A stretch of 64,000 nucleotides of DNA from an uncultured bacterium (GTDB lineage Bacteria; Actinomycetota; Coriobacteriia; Coriobacteriales; Coriobacteriaceae), in NCBI GenBank assembly GCA_905214525.1, contig CAJMMN010000004.1, forward strand, positions 62,001-126,000. Reading direction: 5' to 3'. The position numbers and the translations under genes were made by a program. The notes beneath the pieces are model-generated. The model was not told the origin of the DNA. It did no database searches and saw only the letters and a list, made by a program, of their open reading frames with translations. Below, in pieces: positions 28,189 through 36,474 of this stretch. The first letter of the stretch is position 1. Every line of letters begins with the position of its first letter.

Positions 28189-28725
28189 GTGGGTATGACG
28201 GACTCTTTTGAGCAGATTTCCGCACATAACGAGGGGCTGGCGCGCGATATTGTCGAGCGCGCGAGCGCTCGGGGCGTGACGGTTTCGACGGCTGAGTCGC
28301 TGACAGCAGGTATGATCTCCTCGACGATTGCCGATATCCCGGGCGCCTCGGCGGTGCTGCGTGGCGGTGCGGTGACCTACTGCGATGAGATCAAGCATCG
28401 CGTTTTGGGTGTTGATCAGGAGACGCTCGACCGCTATACCGCGGTGTCGCATCAGACCGCGCGCGAGATGGCGGCGGGTTCGCTGGAGCTGTACCAGAGC
28501 GATATTGCAGTGAGCGCAACGGGTTATGCCGGCCCCGGCGGTGGCACTGAGGACGATCCGGCTGGCACTTTCTATATTGGCTGGGCGTATCGCGCGGCTG
28601 ATGGGGAAGTGCCGGTCGTGGACTCTGTGCGCTGCCACTATGAGGGCGACCGTTCGTGTGTTCGTGCCCATGCGGTCGCGGAGGCATTGGGACGCATTGC
28701 CCTTGTGCTCAACTCTATGGAATAG
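28189..28725 (+). CDS. pncC: CinA C-terminal-type NMN deamidase
   Basis: Hydrolyses nicotinamide mononucleotide to nicotinate mononucleotide, recycling pyridine nucleotide. 178 residues consisting only of the CinA C-terminal domain (TAESLTAGMISS, GGAVTYCDEIK, TGYAGPGGG); the N-terminal molybdopterin-binding half of full CinA is absent. The start may be GTG 28189 or ATG 28195; neither has a strong SD. In many Gram-positives cinA lies just before recA and is competence-associated, as here. Confidence 0.85.
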   Translation: MGMTDSFEQISAHNEGLARDIVERASARGVTVSTAESLTAGMISSTIADIPGASAVLRGGAVTYCDEIKHRVLGVDQETLDRYTAVSHQTAREMAAGSLELYQSDIAVSATGYAGPGGGTEDDPAGTFYIGWAYRAADGEVPVVDSVRCHYEGDRSCVRAHAVAEALGRIALVLNSME

Positions 28726-28732
28726 ACGTGTT

Positions 28733-28760
28733 TTAAGGGGCCTTAGGGCCCCTTAATTGT
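28733..28760 (+). terminator. Terminator after pncC
   Basis: TTAAGGGGCC (28733-28742) pairs perfectly with GGCCCCTTAA (28747-28756), leaving a 4-base loop. The T tract is short. Confidence 0.65.
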
Positions 28761-28829
28761 GGAGATAGGGACCTCTGACAAATTCAGCGTTTTTGCTGGT
28801 CATAGGTTTTTTCGCCTTCCTTGCTTATA

Positions 28830-28889
28830 TTTGGCCCTATGTGGTCAAGCATTTGGTCAGTATTTGGTCGGCGTTTGGTTGGGTTTTGG
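28830..28889 (+). repeat. 11-bp periodic TTTGG array upstream of recA
   Basis: TTTGG starts at 28830, 28852, 28863, 28874 and 28885; the missing 28841 position has GTGGTC in the same phase. Six units are thus spaced by exactly 11 bases. The array ends 32 bases before the recA -35 box. The same motif and spacing occurs upstream of comEA (78 and 89). It could be an activator array; no protein can be named. Confidence 0.6.
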
Positions 28890-28921
28890 AAAGACTGCCT
28901 GCATATGATTTATCTGAACGG

Positions 28922-28950
28922 TTGACCACGAACAGCCGTTCGTTTATTAT
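28922..28950 (+). promoter_or_regulatory. recA promoter with embedded LexA box
   Basis: TTGACC (28922-28927), 17-base gap, TATTAT (28945-28950). The spacer holds the perfect palindrome CGAACAGCCGTTCG (28929-28942), matching the Gram-positive/actinobacterial LexA consensus CGAAC-N4-GTTCG. LexA bound here would cover both promoter elements. Confidence 0.9.
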
Positions 28951-28980
28951 CGATGCAGGTTGTTAAGAGGAGGGCTTTTC

Positions 28981-30129
28981 ATGGCCAAGAATTCAGGTCC
29001 CGTACGTACCGTTCATGCTCGCACGACGGGTAAAGAGCGCGATGAGATGATCGCCACCACCAAGGCCGAGATCGAGAAGAAGTTCGGTCAAGGCTCCATC
29101 ATGAGGTACGGCGACGGTGGCCCCGAGCTCGAGGTCGAGGCCATCCCTACGGGCGCTCTGGCACTCGATGCCGCTCTGGGTATCGGCGGTGTGCCGCGCG
29201 GCCGCATCGTCGAGATTTACGGTCCTGAGTCCTCCGGTAAGACGACGCTTTCGCTTGAGATCCTGGCCGAGGCCCAGGCAATGGGTGGCGTGGTGGCATT
29301 TATCGATGCCGAGCACGCGCTCGATCCCACGTATGCCGCGCGCATTGGCGTGGATATCGACGAGGTACTGATTTCCCAGCCCGATACGGGTGAGCAGGCG
29401 CTCGAGATTGTTGACATGCTCGTGCGTTCCGGCGCCATCGATGCCATCGTCGTCGACTCCGTCGCCGCGCTGACCCCGCGTGCCGAGATCGAGGGAGAGA
29501 TCGGCGATACCACGGTCGGTTTGCAAGCTCGCCTGATGAGTCAGGCGCTCCGCAAGCTCGCCGGCTCGCTGTCCAAGTCCAACACGACATGCATCTTCAT
29601 TAACCAGCTGCGAGAGAAGATCGGCGTCATGTTCGGCAACCCCGAGACCACGACGGGCGGCCGCGCCCTTAAGTTCTTCTCTTCGGTGCGTATCGACATT
29701 CGCCGCATCGACAGCATTAAGCTTAAGGATGAGGTTATCGGTAACCGCGTGCGCGCCAAGGTCGTTAAGAACAAGGTGGCAGCTCCGTTCCGTTCTGCTG
29801 AGTTCGACATCATGTACGGTACGGGCATCTCTAAGGAGGGCTCGATTCTGGACATGGCTGTCGAGTGCGGCATCTGCAAGAAGATGGGCTCCTGGTTTGC
29901 CTATGGCGAGGACAAGCTCGGCAACGGTCGCGAGGCCGCCAAGGCGTTCCTGCGCGAACACCCTGATTGCGCCGACGAGATTGAGCATAAGGTCCGCCTT
30001 GCCTGCGGGCTTGAGTTTGACGACGATGCTCCATCCGAGGTCGAGCTGACCGATCAGCCTGCGCCTGAGGAGTTTGACGAGCTTTACGCCATCGATGGTT
30101 CCGCCATGCTCGATGATGACGACGAGTAG
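28981..30129 (+). CDS. recA: Recombinase RecA
   Basis: Strand-exchange ATPase and co-protease that triggers LexA self-cleavage. 382 residues, with an N-terminal extension of about 20 residues and an acidic C-terminal tail. Walker A GPESSGKT (about 81), VVDSVAAL (Walker B), loop L2 [13 protein letters not shown]. The start at 28981 follows AGAGGAGGG. A textbook SOS promoter is upstream, and recX follows after 11 bases. Confidence 0.97.
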   Translation: MAKNSGPVRTVHARTTGKERDEMIATTKAEIEKKFGQGSIMRYGDGGPELEVEAIPTGALALDAALGIGGVPRGRIVEIYGPESSGKTTLSLEILAEAQAMGGVVAFIDAEHALDPTYAARIGVDIDEVLISQPDTGEQALEIVDMLVRSGAIDAIVVDSVAALTPRAEIEGEIGDTTVGLQARLMSQALRKLAGSLSKSNTTCIFINQLREKIGVMFGNPETTTGGRALKFFSSVRIDIRRIDSIKLKDEVIGNRVRAKVVKNKVAAPFRSAEFDIMYGTGISKEGSILDMAVECGICKKMGSWFAYGEDKLGNGREAAKAFLREHPDCADEIEHKVRLACGLEFDDDAPSEVELTDQPAPEEFDELYAIDGSAMLDDDDE

Positions 30130-30140
30130 CGGTTACGCTC

Positions 30141-30833
30141 ATGTCGTATACGGTGACCGAGGCCACGGTCGTCTTTCCCGATAAGAAGGCGGCCTCCTCG
30201 TTCTCGAACGGGTATGCGTCCAAAAAGCCTTGCGCACATATCGATTGTGAGCTTGAGGGCGGTTTTGAGCGGTCCATTTGGATTCCCGTGCGGGTCGCGC
30301 GCCTGTATGTCAAAAACCGCCCCGATCTTCCCTGTGATTGGGACAACTTTCGTGAGGCGGTGCAGCTCGTCGAGCGTAAATGTGCACTTACCATGGTGAC
30401 CGAGATGTTATCGCGCCGCGACCATGCGACGGGCGAGGTCCGTGACAAGCTGGCTCGCTACGGCTTTCACCAGACCGCGATCGATTTCGCCGTCGAGCGC
30501 GCCACCGAGTATCGCTTTTTAGACGAGAACCGCTTTTGCTCGTACTTTATCGAGGAGCGCAAGCGGCGCGGTTGGGGACAGCGCAAAATCGAGACCGAGC
30601 TCAAGCGCCGTCATGTCGTGCTCGATGACATTCCCGGTTATCCCGAGGATTATTTTGCCGTCGAAGACGATTTGGCGCGTGCGTCAGCCCTGCTCGCCAA
30701 GCGGCGTGTCCCAGAGACGCGCGGATTCGAAAAACTGGTTCGGTTTTTGATGGGCAAGGGCTTCTCGTATCATATCGCCGCCGATGCCGTTAAGGCACGT
30801 CTCGATGCCGAACGTAAGGAATGTGCGGTTTAG
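30141..30833 (+). CDS. recX: Regulatory protein RecX
   Basis: Small helical modulator that caps or blocks RecA filament growth. 230 residues with three-helix repeats typical of the family (LSRRDHATGEVRDKLARYGF, RFCSYFIEERKRRGWGQRKI) and an N-terminal beta extension of about 75 residues longer than in E. coli RecX. It lies directly behind recA and so shares the SOS promoter. Confidence 0.85.
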   Translation: MSYTVTEATVVFPDKKAASSFSNGYASKKPCAHIDCELEGGFERSIWIPVRVARLYVKNRPDLPCDWDNFREAVQLVERKCALTMVTEMLSRRDHATGEVRDKLARYGFHQTAIDFAVERATEYRFLDENRFCSYFIEERKRRGWGQRKIETELKRRHVVLDDIPGYPEDYFAVEDDLARASALLAKRRVPETRGFEKLVRFLMGKGFSYHIAADAVKARLDAERKECAV

Positions 30834-30847
30834 GCGTATGCGTTTTG

Positions 30848-30897
30848 TGGCCCTGCCGTTCACCGCGTTTTAGCCGCCGTGCTGGGGCCATTTATTT
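30848..30897 (+). terminator. Possible terminator after recX
   Basis: TGGCCC (30848-30853) pairs with GGGCCA (30885-30890) followed by TTTATTT; the loop is long. The T tract overlaps the next -35 box. Confidence 0.4.
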
Positions 30898-30924
30898 GAC
30901 AGTTGTTGTGGTTCAACGTACGAT
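30896..30924 (+). promoter_or_regulatory. rny promoter
   Basis: Consensus TTGACA (30896-30901), 17 bases, TACGAT (30919-30924). The leader to rny is about 160 bases and contains a 9-bp hairpin (31030-31038 with 31047-31055) followed by TTTG, which could act as an attenuator. Confidence 0.65.
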
Positions 30925-31090
30925 AAACAATGTCATTTGCTTTGTGATATGTGCTCATCTGTAATGAGTTTGTTTATATGTTTATCTGTATCCGACCCGC
31001 ATAAGCTGCGCCCATATTACTCAAATGTCGCGAGCCGTTCGTAAGGACGGTTCGCTTTGTTGTGTAACGAATCCATAAAAAGGAGTGAGC

Positions 31091-32641
31091 ATGCCTATCA
31101 TCGCAGCGCTCGTTGGCATCATTTTGGGTGCCATCGCCGCCATTGCCTACATGCGCACCGCCAAGCAGGGTAGTCTTCACGAGGCCGACGAAAAAATCCA
31201 GTCGGCACACGCACAGGCTGAGTCCCTGATCGGTGATGCTAAGCGTCAGGCCGAGACCCTCAAAAAAGAGGCTCTGCTCGAGGCTAAAGAGGAGATCATC
31301 AAGAACAAGCAGGCCGCTGAGGCCGAGGACAAGCAGCGTAAGAACGAGATTCGTACGCTCGAGAACCGCGTGATGCAGCGCGAGGAATCCCTCGATCGCC
31401 GCAACGACGCTCTCGACAAGCGCGAGCATCAGCTGTCCAGCCAGGCCGGTCAGGTCGAGAAGCGCTCCCGTGAGCTCGAGGAGCTCTGCGCAAAGCAGAC
31501 CTCCGAGCTCGAGCGTATCGCCGACCTTACCCGCGAGGACGCCCACAAGGAGCTCCTCGATAAGGTTCGCGGCGAGGTCACCCACGAGGCCGCCACGATC
31601 ATTCGCGAGTCCGAGCAGCAGGTTCGCGCCGAGTGCCACAAGACCGCCCAGGAGATTCTGTCTCTGGCGATTCAGCGCTGCGCTGCCGATCACACTGCCG
31701 AGGTCACCGTTACCTCCGTGCACATTCCCTCTGATGACCTCAAGGGCCGTATCATCGGTCGCGAGGGTCGCAACATCCGGACCTTCGAGCAGGTTTCCGG
31801 CGTCAACCTCGTGATCGACGACACGCCCGAGACCGTCGTTCTTTCGAGCTTCGACCCGGTCCGTCGTGAGACCGCCCGTGTCGCCCTCGAGAACCTCATC
31901 GCCGACGGCCGCATTCACCCTGCCCGTATCGAGGAGATGTATCACAAGGCTGCCGACCTGGTTCAGCAGCGCGTGCGCGAGGCTGGCGAGCAGGCTGCCT
32001 TCGATACCGGCATCCACGATCTGCACCCCGAGATCGTCAAGACCCTTGGTGCCCTGCGCTACCGTACCTCGTTTGGTCAGAACGTGCTTCAGCATTCCCT
32101 CGAGGTCTCTGATCTGTGCGGCGTGATGGCTTCCGAGCTTGGCCTGGACGTTGTGACCGCCAAGCGCGCCGGCCTGCTTCATGACCTGGGCAAGGCAATC
32201 GACCACGACGTCGAGGGCCCGCATGCCGTCATCGGCGCCGAGCTTGCCCGCCGTTATGGCGAGAAGCCCGTTATCGTCCACGCTATTGAGGCTCACCATG
32301 CCGATGTCGACCCCAACACGGTGCTCGATGTCCTGGTGCAGGCCGCCGATGCTGTCTCTGCCTCTCGCCCCGGTGCCCGTCGCGAGTCTGCCGAGAACTA
32401 CATCAAGCGTCTTGAGAAGCTCGAGGAGATCGCCAACTCCCATGACGGCGTCGAACGTACCTATGCCATGCAGGCCGGTCGCGAGGTCCACGTCATGGTC
32501 CAGCCGGACAAGATCTCCGATGCCCAGTCCACGGTCCTGGCTCACGATATCGCCCATCAGATCGAGGAAGAGATGGAGTATCCCGGTCAGGTGCGCGTCG
32601 TCGTGATTCGCGAGAGCCGCGCTGTCGATATCGCTAAATAA
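31091..32641 (+). CDS. rny: Ribonuclease Y
   Basis: Membrane-anchored endoribonuclease that initiates mRNA decay. 516 residues: N-terminal membrane helix (about 3-22), a long coiled coil (about 30-190), KH domain ([16 protein letters not shown], about 218-233) and HD domain ([20 protein letters not shown], about 360). The ATG at 31091 is 5 bases after AAGGAG; the GTG at 31085 is too close to it. With pnp and rnj, all core decay enzymes of a Gram-positive-type degradosome are in this window. Confidence 0.95.
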   Translation: MPIIAALVGIILGAIAAIAYMRTAKQGSLHEADEKIQSAHAQAESLIGDAKRQAETLKKEALLEAKEEIIKNKQAAEAEDKQRKNEIRTLENRVMQREESLDRRNDALDKREHQLSSQAGQVEKRSRELEELCAKQTSELERIADLTREDAHKELLDKVRGEVTHEAATIIRESEQQVRAECHKTAQEILSLAIQRCAADHTAEVTVTSVHIPSDDLKGRIIGREGRNIRTFEQVSGVNLVIDDTPETVVLSSFDPVRRETARVALENLIADGRIHPARIEEMYHKAADLVQQRVREAGEQAAFDTGIHDLHPEIVKTLGALRYRTSFGQNVLQHSLEVSDLCGVMASELGLDVVTAKRAGLLHDLGKAIDHDVEGPHAVIGAELARRYGEKPVIVHAIEAHHADVDPNTVLDVLVQAADAVSASRPGARRESAENYIKRLEKLEEIANSHDGVERTYAMQAGREVHVMVQPDKISDAQSTVLAHDIAHQIEEEMEYPGQVRVVVIRESRAVDIAK

Positions 32642-32642
32642 C

Positions 32643-33728
32643 ATGAGCGACGCGAACGAGCTCATCTCATTTATCGCGTCGATGTCGGGGGAGGGCAACC
32701 TTCGCGTCGAGGAGAACCTTGGCGAGGGGTATGTCCGCCTCCGCGTTTCGGAGGCCGAGCGGCGCCAGGCTAAGCACGACATTCAGCATGTCGAGGACAT
32801 CGTCATCGAAATGCTCCGTAATGCTCGCGATGCCGGCGCCGACAAGGTCTATCTCGCCACGACCAAGGAAGATGGCGTCCGCACGCTTGTCTTTCTGGAT
32901 AACGGTTCTGGCGTTCCGCAGGATATGCAAGAGCGAATCTTTGATGCCCGCGTTACCTCCAAGCTCGAGAGCATGAAGATGGACCGTTGGGGCGTTCACG
33001 GTCGTGGCATGGCATTGTTTTCGATCAAGCAGAACACCGACGAGGCCCGTGTGGTCACGTCCGGCGTCGATCTTGGTTCAGCCTTCAAGGTGAGCGTTGC
33101 GGCCGACCGCCTCAGTGAGCGTGCCGATCAGTCCAGCTGGCCCCAGGCCGTCAAGGATGAGGACGGACGTTATGTCTGCGCTCGCGGTCCACATAATATT
33201 ATTCGCGCTGCTTGTGAGTTTGCGCTCGAGGAGTTGCGTGGTTGCGATGTCTATCTCGGTTCTCCGTCTGAGATTGCCGCGACCCTTTATGCTCAAGCGT
33301 CAAGTCGGCTCGATACGTCTCGTCTCCTGTTCATTGATGACGAGAGCGAGCTTCCGGTTGTCGATCGTTTAGGCCTTGCTTCTGATGCCGAGGACTTTAT
33401 CCGTATTTGTTCGGGTTTGGGTCTTGAGATGTCCGAGCGCACGGCCCATCGCATTTTGGCAGGGCAGATTAAGCCCGTTCGCGGTGTGACCGCGCGTCTG
33501 CTGCGCGAGCGTGATTCGTCCTCGCATGCGCCGGCTCCTGTCGATCTCGCGAAGGATCGTCGCGGGCTACGTATTGCCAAGGATGACATGGCACAGTTTT
33601 CGCGCGCTGTGGAACGCGACTTTAATGACCTTGCCACCCGGTACTATCTCAACCTTTGCGGCGACCCAAAGATCCGTGTTTCGCGTGATCGAATCACCGT
33701 GACCTTTGATCTTGCCAAAGAGGAATAG
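32643..33728 (+). CDS. GHKL-fold ATP-binding protein of unknown role
   Basis: 361 residues. The first half is a recognisable GHKL ATPase domain: N box EMLRNARDAGAD (about 57-68), G1 box FLDNGSGVP (about 87-95), and VHGRGMALFSI (about 116-126) as the ATP lid. It resembles the MutL/Hsp90/histidine-kinase superfamily, but no kinase acceptor, MutL or topoisomerase domain follows. The C-terminal half (about 200-361) is not recognised. It starts one base after the rny stop and precedes spoVS, so a link to RNA decay or envelope development is only contextual. Confidence 0.7.
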   Translation: MSDANELISFIASMSGEGNLRVEENLGEGYVRLRVSEAERRQAKHDIQHVEDIVIEMLRNARDAGADKVYLATTKEDGVRTLVFLDNGSGVPQDMQERIFDARVTSKLESMKMDRWGVHGRGMALFSIKQNTDEARVVTSGVDLGSAFKVSVAADRLSERADQSSWPQAVKDEDGRYVCARGPHNIIRAACEFALEELRGCDVYLGSPSEIAATLYAQASSRLDTSRLLFIDDESELPVVDRLGLASDAEDFIRICSGLGLEMSERTAHRILAGQIKPVRGVTARLLRERDSSSHAPAPVDLAKDRRGLRIAKDDMAQFSRAVERDFNDLATRYYLNLCGDPKIRVSRDRITVTFDLAKEE

Positions 33729-33734
33729 TGCCTT

Positions 33735-33756
33735 TACCGAGTCCACTCGGTACGAT
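33735..33756 (+). promoter_or_regulatory. spoVS promoter region with palindrome
   Basis: TACCGAG-TCCA-CTCGGTA (33735-33752) directly abuts and overlaps a -10-like TACGAT (33751-33756), a classical operator position. No clear -35 is seen. Confidence 0.45.
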
Positions 33757-33802
33757 ACAGTTATTGCAGTTAAAACGTACTTTTAAATGCAGGAGTTTCT
33801 TC

Positions 33803-34120
33803 ATGGATTGCCTGAAGGTATCAAGCAAATCATCGCCCGCGTCCGTTGCCGGCGCCATCGCCGGCATGGTCAAGGATGGTGTACCCGTCAACATCCAGTG
33901 TGTCGGCGCCGGTGCCGTCAACCAGGCTATTAAGGCCGTTGCTATCGCGCGCGGTTTTTTGATTCCAACCGGTTTTGATATTTCCTGCGCGCCCGTGTTC
34001 TCCGACATCCTCATTAACGGGGAGTCGCGCACGGCCATCCGCCTTTCTATCTACGTTCACCAGATCAATCGAGCTGCTATGGATAACGTCGTCATGGATG
34101 ATGTTAAGCCTGTGGCATAG
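33803..34120 (+). CDS. spoVS: Stage V sporulation protein S homolog
   Basis: 105-residue Alba-like nucleic-acid-binding protein. The body matches SpoVS closely: DCLKVSSKSSPASVAGAIA, CVGAGAVNQAIKAVAIARGF and a C-terminal strand AIRLSIYVHQIN, plus about 15 extra residues. In Bacillus it affects late spore coat and cortex formation; Coriobacteriia are not known to sporulate, so another role is likely. ATG 33803 follows AGGAG (33791-33795). Homologs often lie near rny. Confidence 0.9.
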   Translation: MDCLKVSSKSSPASVAGAIAGMVKDGVPVNIQCVGAGAVNQAIKAVAIARGFLIPTGFDISCAPVFSDILINGESRTAIRLSIYVHQINRAAMDNVVMDDVKPVA

Positions 34121-34165
34121 CTTCTGCTTGCCTTGTTTCGCTCCCCATCGTTAGGACTTATGCAC

Positions 34166-35536
34166 ATGGACCAGCGTTCCGTACGCGATATTCTTGCCGG
34201 TAAAACCTACTTTATCCGCACCTTTGGCTGCCAGATGAATCAGCACGACTCCGAGCGTGTGAGCGGTCTGCTTGATTCGTATGGCTGCCTCATGGCGTTC
34301 GATCCCGCGCATGCCGATATCGTTGTCTTCATGACGTGCTGCGTGCGCGAGGCCGCCGATTCTCGCCTGTACGGTCAGTGCAATTCCTGCAAAAGCCTGC
34401 CGCCTTCGCCTTCGGGCAAGCGCGTGGTTGCCGTTGGCGGTTGCATCGCGCAGCGCGATGGCGAGGGCCTGCTCACCAACGTCGATAACGTCAATGTCAT
34501 CTTTGGCACGCATTCCATTGCACATGTGGCCGAGCTCATTGCCGAGGCGTTCCTTGATGGTAAGCGTCATATCCGCACCAATGAGCATGAGGATACGGAC
34601 GCCATGAGCATGCCGTGGCATCGCGAGACCCAGTATCACGCCTGGGTGCCCATCATGACAGGCTGCAATAATTTCTGCACCTATTGCATCGTGCCGTACG
34701 TACGCGGTCGCGAAAAGAGCCGCCCCTTCGAGGGGATTGTCGACGAGGTGACCGGTTTGGTGCGCCAGGGCGTGCGTGAGATTACGCTGCTGGGCCAAAA
34801 CGTTAACTCATATGGTCGCGATCTGTTTGGCAAGCCGCGTTTTGCCGATCTGCTGCGTGCCGTGGGCGATACGGGCGTGGAGCGCATCTTCTTTACGTCT
34901 TCGCATCCCAAGGACCTGTTGCCCGAGACCATCGACGCCATGGCCGAGACGCCTGCCGTTATGCCGCAGCTGCACTTGGCCGTCCAGTCAGGTTCGACGC
35001 GGATCCTCAAAGAGATGAATCGCCGTTATACACGCGAGGACTATCTGGGCCTTGTCGATCGCATTCGCAACCGCATGCCCGATATCGCGCTCTCGACCGA
35101 CATTATCGTTGGCTTCCCGGGTGAGACTGAAGAAGACTTTGAGCAGACGCTCTCACTTGCCGAGACGGTCCGCTATGCTCAGGCCTATACCTTCATCTAT
35201 TCCAAGCGCGCCGGTACCCCGGCCGCCGAGATTGACGATCCTACGCCGCATGAGGTTATTCTCGAGCGTTTCAACCGTCTGGTTAAGGTTATCGAGACCA
35301 CGGCACACGAGTATAACCAGGGTGAGCTTCATACTGTGGTTCCGGCGCTCATTGAGGGAACGAGTAAAAAGAACGACGCGGTCCTGCTGGGCAAGAGTCC
35401 CAAGAATCAGACCGTGCATGCGCCTATCCCCGAGGGTTACAGCATCGATCAGCTTGTTGGTAAGATCGTTGATGTTGACGTTGACGTTGCCAAGACCTGG
35501 TATTTGTCCGGCTCCGTTGTGGGCGAGCCGCGCTAA
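34166..35536 (+). CDS. miaB: tRNA-2-methylthio-N6-dimethylallyladenosine synthase
   Basis: Radical SAM enzyme that methylthiolates i6A37 in tRNA after MiaA. 456 residues: RTFGCQMNQHDSE, MTCCVRE and GGCIAQR carry the auxiliary-cluster cysteines; CNNFCTYCIVPYVRG (about 169-183) is the radical SAM motif; a TRAM domain ends the protein. ATG 34166 is preferred over 34160 by spacing to AGGA (34153-34156). The stop overlaps the miaA start (TAATG). Confidence 0.93.
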   Translation: MDQRSVRDILAGKTYFIRTFGCQMNQHDSERVSGLLDSYGCLMAFDPAHADIVVFMTCCVREAADSRLYGQCNSCKSLPPSPSGKRVVAVGGCIAQRDGEGLLTNVDNVNVIFGTHSIAHVAELIAEAFLDGKRHIRTNEHEDTDAMSMPWHRETQYHAWVPIMTGCNNFCTYCIVPYVRGREKSRPFEGIVDEVTGLVRQGVREITLLGQNVNSYGRDLFGKPRFADLLRAVGDTGVERIFFTSSHPKDLLPETIDAMAETPAVMPQLHLAVQSGSTRILKEMNRRYTREDYLGLVDRIRNRMPDIALSTDIIVGFPGETEEDFEQTLSLAETVRYAQAYTFIYSKRAGTPAAEIDDPTPHEVILERFNRLVKVIETTAHEYNQGELHTVVPALIEGTSKKNDAVLLGKSPKNQTVHAPIPEGYSIDQLVGKIVDVDVDVAKTWYLSGSVVGEPR

Positions 35537-36474
35537 TGGTTTCTCCCGGGGCAGGTCTTTCCGCCGTTGCGATCGTCGGTCCGACGGCGGTTGGTAAGAG
35601 TGATGTTGCCGACCGTTTGGCAGCTCGTCTTTCGTCCGAAGTGTTGTCGTGCGATGCGATGCAAATCTATCGCGGCATGGACATCGGTACCGCAAAGATG
35701 GCGCCCGATGAGTGCACGGCGCCGCTGCGTCTCGTCGACATCGTAGAGCCGGGTGCGGCATATTCTGCTGCGCTTTATCAGGCCGACGCTCGCGCGCATG
35801 TTGAACGTCTCCTTGGTTCGGGTTGCCTGCCGGTTTTTTGCGGAGGTACGGGGCTGTATCTCAAGGCCGCCCTCGATGAGATGGACTTTCCCTCGGGTGA
35901 ACTTGAGGACGATCGTCGTGCGGGCTATCAGGAGCTTGCCGAGCGTATTGGCGAGGAAGAACTGCATGCCTTGCTTGCCGAGCGCGATCCAGAATCGGCT
36001 GCTGTTATTCATCCCCATAACGTGCGCCGTGTGATTCGTGCGCTCGAGATGCATGATGATGGCGTCTCCTATGCGCAGCAAAAGTCGCAGTTTAGTGTTC
36101 CGCACGAGCATTATCATGCCCTATGGTTTGGTCTGACGCGTAATCGCGAGGTGCTCTACGAGCGCATTAACCAGCGCGTCGATCTGATGTTTGAGCAGGG
36201 TCTTGTCGATGAGGTCCGCGGTCTTATGGGCCAGGGGCTGGGAGATGCCCTGACGTCGATGCAGGCAATTGGCTATAAAGAGATCATTGATGCTTTCAAT
36301 GGCGTGATGAGCATGGATGAGGCTCGCGAACTCATTAAGATGCGTTCGCGTCGTTATGCCAAGCGTCAGCTTTCGTGGTTTAAGCGCGATGACCGTATCG
36401 TGTGGTTTGATATGGATGAATGTACGATCGATGAGGTCGTTGAGGATATCCTGCATCGTATTGAGGCTGCCTAA
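35536..36474 (+). CDS. miaA: tRNA dimethylallyltransferase
   Basis: Transfers the dimethylallyl group to A37 of tRNAs reading UNN codons, giving the MiaB substrate. 312 residues with P-loop GPTAVGKSDVA (about 16-26), SCDAMQIYRGMDIGTAK, FCGGTGLYLKA and SRRYAKRQLSWFK near the C-terminus. It overlaps both neighbours (TAATG at each end), so miaB-miaA-hflX is one coupled operon. Confidence 0.95.
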   Translation: MVSPGAGLSAVAIVGPTAVGKSDVADRLAARLSSEVLSCDAMQIYRGMDIGTAKMAPDECTAPLRLVDIVEPGAAYSAALYQADARAHVERLLGSGCLPVFCGGTGLYLKAALDEMDFPSGELEDDRRAGYQELAERIGEEELHALLAERDPESAAVIHPHNVRRVIRALEMHDDGVSYAQQKSQFSVPHEHYHALWFGLTRNREVLYERINQRVDLMFEQGLVDEVRGLMGQGLGDALTSMQAIGYKEIIDAFNGVMSMDEARELIKMRSRRYAKRQLSWFKRDDRIVWFDMDECTIDEVVEDILHRIEAA

